NCBI RefSeq assembly: GCF_008042275.1
Contig: NZ_RDBK01000043.1
Coordinates: forward strand, 1,026,046-1,073,051
Reading direction: 5' to 3'
Source of the DNA: Streptomyces sp. OR43
GTDB taxonomy: Bacteria > Actinomycetota > Actinomycetes > Streptomycetales > Streptomycetaceae
DNA length: 47,006 nucleotides
The number at the start of each line of letters is the position of its first letter. The stretch's first letter is position 1. Shown here piece by piece: positions 23,149-31,344 of the stretch. Position numbers and translations under genes: made by a program. The notes under the pieces were generated by a model that had not been told where the DNA came from, searched no databases, and was given only the letters and a program-made list of their open reading frames with translations.

Positions 23149-23787
23149 ATGGCACAGCAACGGTTGCACTTCGACGGATGGATCGGAGCCGTCGGCACGG
23201 CCTCCGGGACGCGGCTCGTGTGGGGGCATTGGCCACGGTCGCCGTTCGGGGCGTTCAGCGATGTCATGATCGAGCACCCGGACGGCGAGCGCCGTCTGCT
23301 CGCCCCCTCCCGCCGGATCGCCGCATTCGTCGCGGACACCTACACGTTCGAGCACGTGGAGGTGGTGCCGGTGGAGGTCAGGCATGACGGTAACCGCTGG
23401 CACGTCAGTGCGGGGCCGCTCGTACTGGACCTCGTCACCGGTTCCCGGAGCGTCCTGGGGCGGCTGCTGTGCGCGGTGCCGGCGCCCCTGGCCCGCAGCC
23501 GCACCTGGGCCGCCGTCTGCGACGTACCGGCCCGCCTGCTGCCGGGTGTCCGCACGCTGGGGCGCGCAGGCCCGGACCGCCGTGAGTGGTACGGGGCCCG
23601 GGACCTGCACCGTGTGCGTGCGGCAACGGCGGTGCTGGGCGGCCGGAACCTCGGCGGACTCGCTCCCGTCGAGCCCCCGGTCACCTTCGGTTTCGGGTCG
23701 GCACCCCGCGTCCCGTCGGTCGTCCGGGTCACCTCCACCGTGGAGATCACCGGGGCCCCGGGCCACCGTCCGGCCTCCACCGGCTGA
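23149..23787 (+). CDS. Conserved hypothetical protein of Streptomyces
   Basis: The 212-residue protein starts MAQQRLHFDGWIGAVGTASG and has RLVWGHWPRSPFGAFSDVMI, DTYTFEHVEVVPV and REWYGARDLHRV. It is beta-rich, with no membrane segment or signal peptide. I recognise it as a type conserved in Streptomyces, without known function. The ATG at 23149 lacks a strong ribosome-binding site, and the frame continues upstream through the PAP2 remnant region without coding character. It stands alone before the riboswitch. Confidence 0.65.
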   Translation: MAQQRLHFDGWIGAVGTASGTRLVWGHWPRSPFGAFSDVMIEHPDGERRLLAPSRRIAAFVADTYTFEHVEVVPVEVRHDGNRWHVSAGPLVLDLVTGSRSVLGRLLCAVPAPLARSRTWAAVCDVPARLLPGVRTLGRAGPDRREWYGARDLHRVRAATAVLGGRNLGGLAPVEPPVTFGFGSAPRVPSVVRVTSTVEITGAPGHRPASTG

Positions 23788-23877
23788 CGGCCCATGAGCA
23801 CCGGTGGGCGGCCCCGTGACCGGCCGGCCGGAGCCCTGTCGTCCGGGCCCGAGCGCGTGGGTTAGCCTTGCCGACGC

Positions 23878-23957
23878 AATCCGACACGGGGTGCCCCGAC
23901 CAGCGGGGCTGAGATCACACCCGTCGAACCTGAACCAGTTAGCACTGGCGGAGGGAT
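23878..23957 (+). promoter_or_regulatory. TPP riboswitch (THI element)
   Basis: The conserved blocks appear in order: CACGGGGTGCCCC, GCGGGGCTGAGATCACACCC, then CGAACCTGAACCAGTTAGCA and CTGGCGGAGGGA. These form the pyrimidine-sensor helix with CUGAGA and the pyrophosphate-sensor helix with ACCUGA/GG. The 3' end includes the GGAGGG ribosome-binding site of the transporter gene, so TPP binding should block translation initiation. Confidence 0.95.
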
Positions 23958-23964
23958 GTCATCG

Positions 23965-25362
23965 ATGTCATTTCCACCTGCTCCGAGCGGCCCCGCAACC
24001 ACCGGCCACCCGCCCGTACTCGACGGGCCAACGAGCTCCGCCTCCGGTGATCTGCGCATTGAGACCCGCGGGATCGCCCCGGTCCCCGAGTCTCACCGCT
24101 ACGGTGCTCCGGGGCGGCTGTTCACCGTGTGGTTCGCCCCGAACCTCACGATGACGGGCGTCTTCACCGGCACGATCGGCATCGTCCTCGGGCTGGACTT
24201 CACCACCGCACTGGTGGCTGTCGTCCTCGGCACCCTCGTGGGCGCCGCGCCGACCGCGTACCTCGGGACCTGGGGCAGTCTCACGGGTACGGGGCAACTC
24301 CCGCTGGCGCGGCTCGCTTTCGGCCGGGCCGTTGCCGTGCCGGGGGTACTGCAGTGGCTGTCGTCGGTCGCGTGGGACGCGCTGATCGGCCTCTTCGGCG
24401 GGGACGCGCTGGCTCGACTGTGCGGATGGCCGTTCTGGCTGGGCGTGCTCGCGATGATGGTGGGGCAGGGCCTGCTCGGTGTCTTCGGCTACGAGGCGAT
24501 ACACCGACTGCAGAAGATCATGACCTTCGTGCTGGCCGCCGCCTTCGTCGCGCTGGCCGTCAAGCTCCTCGACGGCATCGACCCCACCACCAGCGGGTCG
24601 GTACACGGCGCCGACCGCGCCGGCGCCTTCGTGCTCACCAGCACCATCGCGCTCAGCCTCGCACTGTCCTGGGCCCCGTACGCCAGCGACTTCAGCCGGT
24701 ACCTGCCACGGTCCGCCTCCCGCCCCCGCATGTTCTGGTACACGCTTCTCGGTCTCTCGGTCTCCTTCGTCGCGGTGCAGGCGCTCGGCCTGTGGGGAGC
24801 ATCCGCCTTCACCGACCAGACCGCGAAGGGCGTCGACGAGCTGCTGGGAGGCGGCGCGCTCGGCGCGTTCGGACTGCTGGCCGTCGCGCTGGCGGCGCTG
24901 TGCAGCAACGCGATGAACGACTACAGCGGCTCTCTGGCCCTTCAGACCGTCGGGGTGCCCGTCCCACGGCCGCTGGCGGCGGCGCTCTCTGCCGTACTCG
25001 GCTTCCCGCTGGTGCTGTGGATGCACGCCGCGGACACCACGGCCCGCTTCCAGAACGTGCTGCTGTTCGTCGGTTACTGGATACCCGGATTCGTGGCGGT
25101 GGTGGCCGTCGACTGGTTCGCGCGCGCCAGGGCGAGGGGCGGAGCTCCGTTCGAGCCGGCTGTCGAGGGCGACCGCCCCCAGCCGTGGGTACCCGCTCTC
25201 GTGGCGTTCGTCGTCGCTTTCGGCGCGGCGGTTCCGTTCATGGACACGAGCCTGTACGTGGGGCCGGTGGCCGCGGCTCTGCACGGCGCGGACCTGGCGT
25301 ACTACGTCGCGTTCGTCGCGGCGCTCGCCGTCTACGCACCTGTGCGGCTGCGCCGCCGCTGA
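23965..25362 (+). CDS. NCS1-family transporter under TPP control (CytX-like)
   Basis: The 465-residue protein has about twelve predicted membrane helices and the purine-cytosine permease features of the NCS1 family, including WFAPNLTMTGVFTGTIG near residue 55 and SWAPYASDFSRYLP near 235. Because it follows a TPP riboswitch, its cargo is probably a thiamine precursor such as HMP, as proposed for CytX. The start was set at ATG 23965, 10 nt from GGAGG; the ATG at 23956 lies against that site and inside the riboswitch stem. Uptake of cytosine or allantoin-like compounds is a less likely alternative. Confidence 0.85.
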   Translation: MSFPPAPSGPATTGHPPVLDGPTSSASGDLRIETRGIAPVPESHRYGAPGRLFTVWFAPNLTMTGVFTGTIGIVLGLDFTTALVAVVLGTLVGAAPTAYLGTWGSLTGTGQLPLARLAFGRAVAVPGVLQWLSSVAWDALIGLFGGDALARLCGWPFWLGVLAMMVGQGLLGVFGYEAIHRLQKIMTFVLAAAFVALAVKLLDGIDPTTSGSVHGADRAGAFVLTSTIALSLALSWAPYASDFSRYLPRSASRPRMFWYTLLGLSVSFVAVQALGLWGASAFTDQTAKGVDELLGGGALGAFGLLAVALAALCSNAMNDYSGSLALQTVGVPVPRPLAAALSAVLGFPLVLWMHAADTTARFQNVLLFVGYWIPGFVAVVAVDWFARARARGGAPFEPAVEGDRPQPWVPALVAFVVAFGAAVPFMDTSLYVGPVAAALHGADLAYYVAFVAALAVYAPVRLRRR

Positions 25363-25421
25363 TCCGGTGGGGTCACTGGACGGGTGTGCGCCCGCGCTCC
25401 GGACACGGGATGATCGCGGCC

Positions 25422-26024
25422 ATGATGATGACTCATGAGGGCTGCTCGCCGACCGTCCATCCCACGGCCTATGTCGCTCCGACCGCCACGCTGTGCGGGG
25501 ACGTGCGGGTGGGCGCCGGGTGCCGGGTGCTGTTCGGTGCGGTGCTCACCGCCGAGGGCGGGCCGGTGGAGGTCGGCGAGGGCAGCATCGTGATGGAGAA
25601 CGCGGTCCTGCGGGGTACCCGGCGGGACCCGCTGGTGCTGGGGCGGCAGGTGCTGGTGGGCCCCACCTCCAGCCTGGCCGGCTGCCGGGTCGAGGACGAG
25701 GTCTTCCTGGCCACCGGCAGCCGCGTCTTCAACGGCGCACGGATCGGCAGCCGCTCCGAAGTGCGGATCAACGGCATCGTGCATCTGCGCACGGTGCTGC
25801 CGGCCGACTCGACGGTACCGATCGGCTGGGTGGCCGTCGGTGACCCGGCGCGCATTCTCCCGCCGGAGGACCACGACGGGATCTGGGGGGTGCAGAAGGA
25901 ACTGGACTTCCCCGGTTACGTATTCGGCCTCGACCGCCCGGCCGAGGGCGAGAGCCTGATGCCGGCGATCTCGGAACGTCTCGGCCGCGGCCTCGGGCGT
26001 CACAGCGACGACCGCCGGATCTGA
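25422..26024 (+). CDS. Gamma-carbonic-anhydrase-like hexapeptide-repeat protein
   Basis: The 200-residue protein contains repeated hexapeptides (for example VGAGCRVLFGAVL, VGEGSIVMENAVL, IGSRSEVRINGIVH) that fold as a left-handed beta helix. The segment ending INGIVH may supply one zinc ligand of gamma-class carbonic anhydrases, but the usual three-histidine set is not complete by eye, so it may be an acyltransferase-like or non-catalytic relative. Three ATG codons in a row open the frame; 25422 was chosen. It follows the transporter by 59 nt and could be in the same transcript. Confidence 0.7.
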   Translation: MMMTHEGCSPTVHPTAYVAPTATLCGDVRVGAGCRVLFGAVLTAEGGPVEVGEGSIVMENAVLRGTRRDPLVLGRQVLVGPTSSLAGCRVEDEVFLATGSRVFNGARIGSRSEVRINGIVHLRTVLPADSTVPIGWVAVGDPARILPPEDHDGIWGVQKELDFPGYVFGLDRPAEGESLMPAISERLGRGLGRHSDDRRI

Positions 26025-26056
26025 GCCCCGCGCGAGGCCCTCCGGCCTGCCGTCCA

Positions 26057-26077
26057 CCGCCCGGCCTCACCGGGCGG
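26057..26077. terminator. Bidirectional hairpin terminator
   Basis: CCGCCCGG and CCGGGCGG form a perfect stem with a 5-nt loop, between the convergent ends of the hexapeptide-repeat gene and the CocE-type hydrolase gene. Confidence 0.6.
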
Positions 26078-26144
26078 GACCCGATGTGTGGGCCTGCGGC
26101 GCCACCCCGAGGGACGGGCCCCGCTGCTCCCGCACGGTCGATGC

Positions 26145-28232
26145 TCAGACGTTGACTCGCGGGACGCTCTCGTTCCAGGTGCGGGAGAAGACCCTGCGGC
26201 CGTCCTCGTAGCCGTCCAAGGTGGCATCGACGTGGAAATCGGTCTCGTCCGACGTCAGTACCGTGCGCGTCTCCACCCGGACATCCCATCCGGGACGCCT
26301 GAACCGCATGGTCCAGGCCGCCTCACCGCTCACCGATCCGAAGTCGTCGGCGATGGAGGTGTACTTCTCGCAGGCCCTCAACCCGACCTCGATCCCGTTC
26401 TCCTCGTACCTCTGCACTCCCCGGTCCTTCACGATGTCGAGGGAGGAGTGGTAGTCGACGAGGTCCCTGGACACGGTCCATGCCTGTTCGGGCTCCGTCA
26501 ACTGGGTGACCTCCGAGGGTTCGCACCCCTCGGGCTCGCCGAAAGGCGCCAACGGCACGTCGTCCGGGGCCGCCGCGGGCCGGACCGGCAGGGTGAGGGA
26601 GCTCCCGGTCTCATGAACGCTCAGCCGGGCAGGTGAGGGCGCCGGCCAGACGAGCGGCCAGTACGAGGTCGAGAGCGAGAGGCGCACGCGGTGTCCGGCG
26701 GGGAATACCTGGGCGACTCCGTTGAGCGGGATCCGGACCCGATAGACCCTGCCGGGTTCGAGTGGCTCAAGAGCGCCGTCACTCGATCGGTGCGCGAGGT
26801 TGAGCACCCCGTAGGTCACCCGGGTCGCACGGCCGTCGGGCGCGACGTCCGACAGGCGGACGGTGACCTGCGCCGCCCGGTTCGACGAGGACACCAGCAG
26901 TTCCGCGGCTGGGGCGCCGAGGATCTCCAGTCGTTCCGTCAGGGGCTGCGTATCGAAGACGAGTGAGCCGCCGTCCTCCTCACGCTGGTCGTACGGCAGA
27001 TCCGGCGGGGCGTTGTAGGAGGCCCACTTCCCGGCGAACTGACCTACGGAGAGCGGCGATTGGATCGAGTGCACGAGCCCGGCGGATTCGCCCGCGTCCG
27101 CCGGCCCGGGGCCCTGCCCTTCGCACACGATGGAGCGGTCACGCAGGGGGTGGACCACCTCCTCGATGTTGGGCGACGGCCAGTCCGGCTCGCCCACCCA
27201 GCGCCCCGGGCGCTCCTGGTAGGAGGTGGACGGCGGCACGCTCTCCTGCATCCAGGCCCTGATCATGGGGCCGTCCATGACGCCGTTGTCGATGCCCTTG
27301 AGCCAGCGGTCCCACCACCGGACCACCTCTTGGAGGTACCCGATGGCCGGTCCCGGTTCACCGAGGTGCGGGAGCTTGTGCGACCAGGGGCCGATCAGCC
27401 CCTTGCGGGGTACGTCGACACGGCTCAGGAGACGTGTCACCGCGTTGGAGTACCCGTCCGCCCAGCCGCTGGAGGCGAGCACGGGACAACGCAACGCCCG
27501 GTAGTCCTCGCTGAGCGAGGCGTGGCGCCAGTAGTCGTCACGGTGCTGATGCCGCAGCCATTCGAGTACCCACGGTCGAGCGGCTTCCAGCCGCTGGTTC
27601 CACATGTCGCGCCAGCACTCGCCGACCACGTCCGGATCGGGAGGGCAGGTGGCATAGGCGAACATCGTCCCGGCCTCGGCCAGGTTGTCGGACAGCATGG
27701 CGCCGCCGACGTAGTGCATGTCGTCCGCGTACCTGTCGTCGGTGAAGGAGGCGATGACGATGGCACGCAGGCTCGGCGGCTGCCGGGCGGCGACCTGGAG
27801 CGCCGAGAAGGCGCCCCACGAGATGCCCATCATCCCCGTACTGCCGTCGCACCAGGACTGCTCGGCGAGCCAGGCGAGCACTTCTTCGGCATCGCGCTGT
27901 TCCCGTTCCAGGTACTCGTCCCGAAGGACCCCTTCCGACTCCCCCGTGCCTCGCAGGTCGACCCGCACGCAGGCATAGCCATGGCCGGCGATGTAGGGGT
28001 GGTGGATTGCGTCGCGGGTGGAGGTCAGGTCGTTCTTCCGGTAAGGAATGGCCTCCAGGATCGCCGGGACAGGTTCGGCGTCCGACCCGGTGGGGCGCCA
28101 GACCCTCGCTGACAGCCGGACGCCGTCCGACATGGTGATGGTGACATGGTCCTCCTTCCGAACCGCGTACGGCAGTTGACCGACATGTCGCATTCCGATG
28201 GCCTGCTCCCTCCTGCTCCTGTCCCCGTTCAC
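26145..28232 (-). CDS. CocE/NonD-type X-Pro acyl hydrolase
   Basis: The 695-residue protein resembles CocE and X-prolyl dipeptidyl acyl-hydrolases: an alpha/beta hydrolase with PYRKND near residue 63 (oxyanion Tyr), GISWGA with nucleophile S138, SGWADGYS supplying the acid and GPWSHKL the histidine, followed by a jelly-roll C-terminal domain with PAGHRVRLSLSTSYWP. No signal peptide is seen, so it acts in the cytoplasm. The ATG at 28232 overlaps the stop of the ATP-grasp gene (ATGA). It cleaves ester or amide bonds. The overlap suggests it acts on, or reverses, what the ATP-grasp enzyme makes. Confidence 0.85.
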   Translation of the reverse strand: MNGDRSRREQAIGMRHVGQLPYAVRKEDHVTITMSDGVRLSARVWRPTGSDAEPVPAILEAIPYRKNDLTSTRDAIHHPYIAGHGYACVRVDLRGTGESEGVLRDEYLEREQRDAEEVLAWLAEQSWCDGSTGMMGISWGAFSALQVAARQPPSLRAIVIASFTDDRYADDMHYVGGAMLSDNLAEAGTMFAYATCPPDPDVVGECWRDMWNQRLEAARPWVLEWLRHQHRDDYWRHASLSEDYRALRCPVLASSGWADGYSNAVTRLLSRVDVPRKGLIGPWSHKLPHLGEPGPAIGYLQEVVRWWDRWLKGIDNGVMDGPMIRAWMQESVPPSTSYQERPGRWVGEPDWPSPNIEEVVHPLRDRSIVCEGQGPGPADAGESAGLVHSIQSPLSVGQFAGKWASYNAPPDLPYDQREEDGGSLVFDTQPLTERLEILGAPAAELLVSSSNRAAQVTVRLSDVAPDGRATRVTYGVLNLAHRSSDGALEPLEPGRVYRVRIPLNGVAQVFPAGHRVRLSLSTSYWPLVWPAPSPARLSVHETGSSLTLPVRPAAAPDDVPLAPFGEPEGCEPSEVTQLTEPEQAWTVSRDLVDYHSSLDIVKDRGVQRYEENGIEVGLRACEKYTSIADDFGSVSGEAAWTMRFRRPGWDVRVETRTVLTSDETDFHVDATLDGYEDGRRVFSRTWNESVPRVNV

Positions 28233-29539
28233 GGCGTCTCCCGGTCACGGCCGCCCGGAGCCGTTTCGTCGAAGGTGAGGCCCAACGCGGCGACGCACTG
28301 GTCGAACTTGCGCCGCAGGCCCTTCTCGTCGTCCGCTCCGGTGAAGATGTGCGCGACCTCGTAGCTGTAGCTGTCCTGCTGGGACACGGAGGAGAGCTTC
28401 TGCCCTTCGGCGGGCACGACGTCGATGCGCACTCCGGGGATGCGGCGTTCGACGGCAGCGAGGTCGGACGGTGTGGGCACGTGGTGCACCTTGCCTTCGC
28501 CGAACCAGCGGTAGTACCACTTGGCGGCCATGCGGTACGGCCCCTGGCCACGGGGCGCCGCAGGATCGAGTCCGAGCGCGAGACGGATCATCCTGTGGTG
28601 ATTGGCGGTTCCGTCGACATACGCGAAGAGCTCCGCATGTGACTGGGAATGCCTTGGATTTATCTCCAGCAGGCTGATCTCCTCGGTCTTCGGGTCATAG
28701 AAGTACTCGATGCTGAATGTGGCTGAATCCATTCCTATCTGTCGCATCGTTCGCCGGCTCACCTCATGCAGCTTCCGGATCACCTTCGGAGGGAGCGCGC
28801 TCGGGTACTGGTGGCGCAGGAAACAAGGCGACCCCGGGTAGTTGATCGAGTCGAGCACTCCGTAGACGGTGACTTCTCCTTCGTGGACATAGCCTTCCAC
28901 GGCCACTTGGAGACCGGTCATGGCCTCCTCCGCAAGACAGACCTGGCCGCCCACACCGGCCATTTCCGGAGGCAGTTCGAGCAGGCTGAGCACTGCGTCG
29001 AACGGCCTTCCGACCCGGCCGATCCCCTGTCGTATCCGGTCGACGGCCGCGCGGAACTCCGTGATGTCCGCGACCGAGTAGGCGAGTTCCGAGGAGTAGG
29101 CGAGAGCAGGCTTGAGCCACATGGGAAAGGCCACGCCGTCGGGCGGCCGGGGGTCCGCGCTGTCGAGGTCCACCCGTCCGAAGTTCGGGTAGGCGTCGAT
29201 GACCTTCCGCTGTTCCAGCCTGCTCCAGTACTTGTGCTCGCATTTGACGACGGATTCCAGGCTGGTGGTACGTGTGTGGTACTCCCGGCCCAGCATCGGC
29301 ACGAGCGTGCTGACCGGGAAGTCCCAGTAGCCGACGATCGCGTCGATGCTGCCGTCATGCGCGTCGAGGACCGCGCGGGCCCGGCTCATCAGATCGGCGA
29401 CCGAGACCTCGCCCTCCTGCAGCTCCTGGATGCTGAGCAGGGGATGGAACCTGTACGTGTCGGCGTCCGGGACAGCGTTCAGCGTCGGCAGGTTGGCGTC
29501 ATCGAGCCCGAGCACGAAGATGTTCCGCTGGTGGGACAC
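28229..29539 (-). CDS. ATP-grasp domain ligase-like enzyme
   Basis: The 436-residue protein starts at GTG 29539 (MSHQRNIFVLGLDDANLPTL) with AAGGA 9 nt upstream; a longer frame reaching 29755 reads through a terminator and is rejected. It has a pre-ATP-grasp Rossmann-like N-terminus, a central ATP-grasp fold with KCEHKYWSRL and WLKPALAYSSELAY, and the Mg-binding EYFYDPKTEEISLLEINPRHSQSH near residue 300, where E and N are the metal ligands. ATP-grasp enzymes join a carboxylate to an amine or thiol via acyl phosphate. The substrate is unknown. It is first in an operon with the hydrolase. Confidence 0.82.
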   Translation of the reverse strand: MSHQRNIFVLGLDDANLPTLNAVPDADTYRFHPLLSIQELQEGEVSVADLMSRARAVLDAHDGSIDAIVGYWDFPVSTLVPMLGREYHTRTTSLESVVKCEHKYWSRLEQRKVIDAYPNFGRVDLDSADPRPPDGVAFPMWLKPALAYSSELAYSVADITEFRAAVDRIRQGIGRVGRPFDAVLSLLELPPEMAGVGGQVCLAEEAMTGLQVAVEGYVHEGEVTVYGVLDSINYPGSPCFLRHQYPSALPPKVIRKLHEVSRRTMRQIGMDSATFSIEYFYDPKTEEISLLEINPRHSQSHAELFAYVDGTANHHRMIRLALGLDPAAPRGQGPYRMAAKWYYRWFGEGKVHHVPTPSDLAAVERRIPGVRIDVVPAEGQKLSSVSQQDSYSYEVAHIFTGADDEKGLRRKFDQCVAALGLTFDETAPGGRDRETP

Positions 29540-29639
29540 GGCGTTGTCCTTTCGTGAGGGTTCACGACGCGTACCCGCCCCACGCGCTCCGAACCGGCGT
29601 CCGAGAACCGGCTGGCCGAGTTCTGCAGAGCACACAACT

Positions 29640-29677
29640 GCGGGGTGCCCCCGGCCTGTTGGCCGGGGGCACCCCGC
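29640..29677. terminator. 17-bp perfect hairpin terminator
   Basis: Two 17-nt arms (29640-29656 and 29661-29677) are perfectly complementary around TGTT. It lies just after the small hydrophobic protein gene (stop at 29700, minus strand) and before the ATP-grasp gene, so it ends the former transcript. Confidence 0.8.
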
Positions 29678-29699
29678 ACTGCTGACTGGTCGTCGACGA

Positions 29700-29870
29700 C
29701 TACCAGCGGTACCAGCGGCCACGGTGGCCGCCCGCTCCCACAGAACGCATGACAAAGCCGAGCAGCCACACAGCCAGCACGATCACTGCCACGATCCACA
29801 AGGCCTTCAATGCGAATCCGGCACCGAAGAGAACGAGAGCGAGCAGGAGAACAAGAAGCAGGGGAACCAT
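29700..29870 (-). CDS. Small hydrophobic membrane protein
   Basis: The 56-residue protein starts MVPLLLVLLLALVLFGAGFA and has two hydrophobic stretches (about 2-22 and 24-41) and an Arg-rich tail (GGHRGRWYRW). It is a type of small protein common in Streptomyces and simply called hydrophobic protein. GGAGG lies 9 nt before the ATG. A SigB-like promoter directly upstream suggests expression under osmotic or other stress. Confidence 0.75.
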   Translation of the reverse strand: MVPLLLVLLLALVLFGAGFALKALWIVAVIVLAVWLLGFVMRSVGAGGHRGRWYRW

Positions 29871-29894
29871 GTTTATCAACCTCCAGGACCTCGA

Positions 29895-29919
29895 ATACCC
29901 GGACCACCACCTCTCATGC
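29895..29919 (-). promoter_or_regulatory. SigB-type stress promoter
   Basis: On the minus strand GCAT (29919-29916), 15 nt, and GGGTAT (29900-29895) fit the Streptomyces SigB consensus GNNT-N14-16-GGGTAY. The -10 box ends 24 nt before the ATG of the hydrophobic protein gene. Confidence 0.6.
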
Positions 29920-30160
29920 ATCCGAAACTGCGGGTTTCCCCGCCGGGACCACGGGAACAATTTGCCGCTCGGCCGTGCAGCTTTCTCCCCTCTACGCCCG
30001 CTCTCCTCCTTCCGCGAACTCTCCGGGACACAGATGCATGAGGACGGGGAGGCAGGGCAGGCGGTCTCCCGAGAGAGCGTCACCGCTTTTGCACGGGGCG
30101 CCGACACCGTCCGCCGATTCACGTGCGGAAGGTGAAGAATCTCTATGAAGGAGCCATTTC

Positions 30161-30514
30161 ATGAGTGACAACATCTGGGGCTACCAGCCGACCGCCAACT
30201 ACACCGCGGGCACCGACCTGATCGGATACAAGGTCGAAGCCACCGACGGGAGCATCGGAAAGGTCGACAAGCACTCGGACGAAGTCAACTCCTCGTACCT
30301 CGTGGTGGACACCGGTCTCTGGATCTTCGGCAAGCACGTCCTGCTCCCGGCCGGCACGGTACTCAGTGTCGATCCGGACGAACAGCGGATCAACGTCGAT
30401 CTGACGAAGGACCAGATCAAGAACTCCCCCGAGTTCGACAAGGACAAGCACGTCGGCGACGCCGGATACCACGAGCAGGTCGGGGACTACTACCGCGGCC
30501 ACCGCCGCACCTGA
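30161..30514 (+). CDS. PRC-barrel domain protein
   Basis: The 117-residue protein starts MSDNIWGYQPTANYTAGTDL; residues about 20-90 form a PRC-barrel, with IGYKVEATDGSIGKVDKHSD and LVVDTGLWIFGKHVLLPAG. PRC-barrel proteins bind RNA or protein partners in several contexts, and stand-alone ones in Streptomyces are often stress-induced. AAGGAG lies 7 nt before the ATG. The gene is divergent from the SigB-controlled hydrophobic protein. Confidence 0.85.
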   Translation: MSDNIWGYQPTANYTAGTDLIGYKVEATDGSIGKVDKHSDEVNSSYLVVDTGLWIFGKHVLLPAGTVLSVDPDEQRINVDLTKDQIKNSPEFDKDKHVGDAGYHEQVGDYYRGHRRT

Positions 30515-30533
30515 GTCTCGCGACACGGCAGTG

Positions 30534-30572
30534 GACAGGGGCCCGACCGGAGAATCCGGCCGGGCCCCTGTC
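30534..30572. terminator. Strong hairpin terminator after PRC-barrel gene
   Basis: A 17-nt stem with one mismatch (GACAGGGGCCCG on one side, CGGGCCCCTGTC on the other) and a 5-nt loop lies 20 nt after the stop codon. Confidence 0.7.
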
Positions 30573-30669
30573 GGCAGCTCGGCCACGACGCCGGCGCGAC
30601 CGCGCAGTGCCGCTGTTTGACCTTGACACGGTGGCAGGCCCTTCACTGCTTGCCGAGGAGGTGGTCGAG

Positions 30670-31335
30670 ATGACGGCCATGAGACAGGACACGGACGCGT
30701 TGCAAGCGCTCCAGGGGCTGGAGGACAGCCGTTCCTCCGTGCGGCTGCGAGCCGCTCTGGCGGTCGGCACGGCGCCCGACCCGGGCTTCGTCGACACGCT
30801 CGTGCAGCGGTGCGGGGTCGAGCCCGACTTCTTCGTCCGCGACATGCTGACCTGGGCGCTCACCCGCCACCCGGTGTCCACGACGCTCCCCCGGGTGGTC
30901 CGTGAGCTCCGTTCGGAGCATGCGCAGGCCCGGAGCCAGGCACTGCACACCCTGTCCAAGATCGGGGACCGGCAGGCCTGGCCGGCCCTCACGCGGGCGC
31001 TGCTGTCCGACGCCGACCAGGAGGTCGCACGGACTGCCTGGAGGGCCGCGGTCGTGCTCGTACCGGAGGGCGAGGAGTCCGCCCTGGCCGTGGTGCTCGC
31101 GACGCAACTCGGGCGCGGGGACCGCGAGACGCGGCTGAGCCTCAGCCGCGCTCTGGTCGCACTGGGTGAGGTCACCGCACCGGCTCTGCGCGTGTCGTCA
31201 ACGGCTCCCGACCCACAGGTGCGGGTACACGCACTCGCCACACAGCGACTGCTGCGCGATCCGGACGCCGGGTTCGAGTTCGCGATCGAGGAGGCGAAGC
31301 GCGTCGTCGCCCTCGGCGGGCACGGCCAGGGGTGA
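30670..31335 (+). CDS. HEAT-repeat protein
   Basis: The 221-residue protein starts MTAMRQDTDALQALQGLEDS and consists of about five to six helical HEAT/ARM-like repeats (for example SSVRLRAALAVGTA, AQARSQALHTLSKIGDRQAW, DPQVRVHALATQRLLRDPDA). AGGAGG lies 8 nt before ATG 30670, which was preferred to an upstream GTG at 30607 with no site. It precedes the MerR-HEAT gene by 9 nt and is likely co-transcribed. HEAT repeats bind proteins or act as lyases in some families. No enzymatic motif was recognised. Confidence 0.75.
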   Translation: MTAMRQDTDALQALQGLEDSRSSVRLRAALAVGTAPDPGFVDTLVQRCGVEPDFFVRDMLTWALTRHPVSTTLPRVVRELRSEHAQARSQALHTLSKIGDRQAWPALTRALLSDADQEVARTAWRAAVVLVPEGEESALAVVLATQLGRGDRETRLSLSRALVALGEVTAPALRVSSTAPDPQVRVHALATQRLLRDPDAGFEFAIEEAKRVVALGGHGQG

Positions 31336-31344
31336 CAATGGGAC

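Noticed and set aside
22913..23269. 118-residue plus ORF overlapping the phosphatase stop by ATGA
   Set aside because: The overlap looks attractive, but the sequence is Arg/Pro-rich shadow translation, while the PAP2 motifs lie in another frame.
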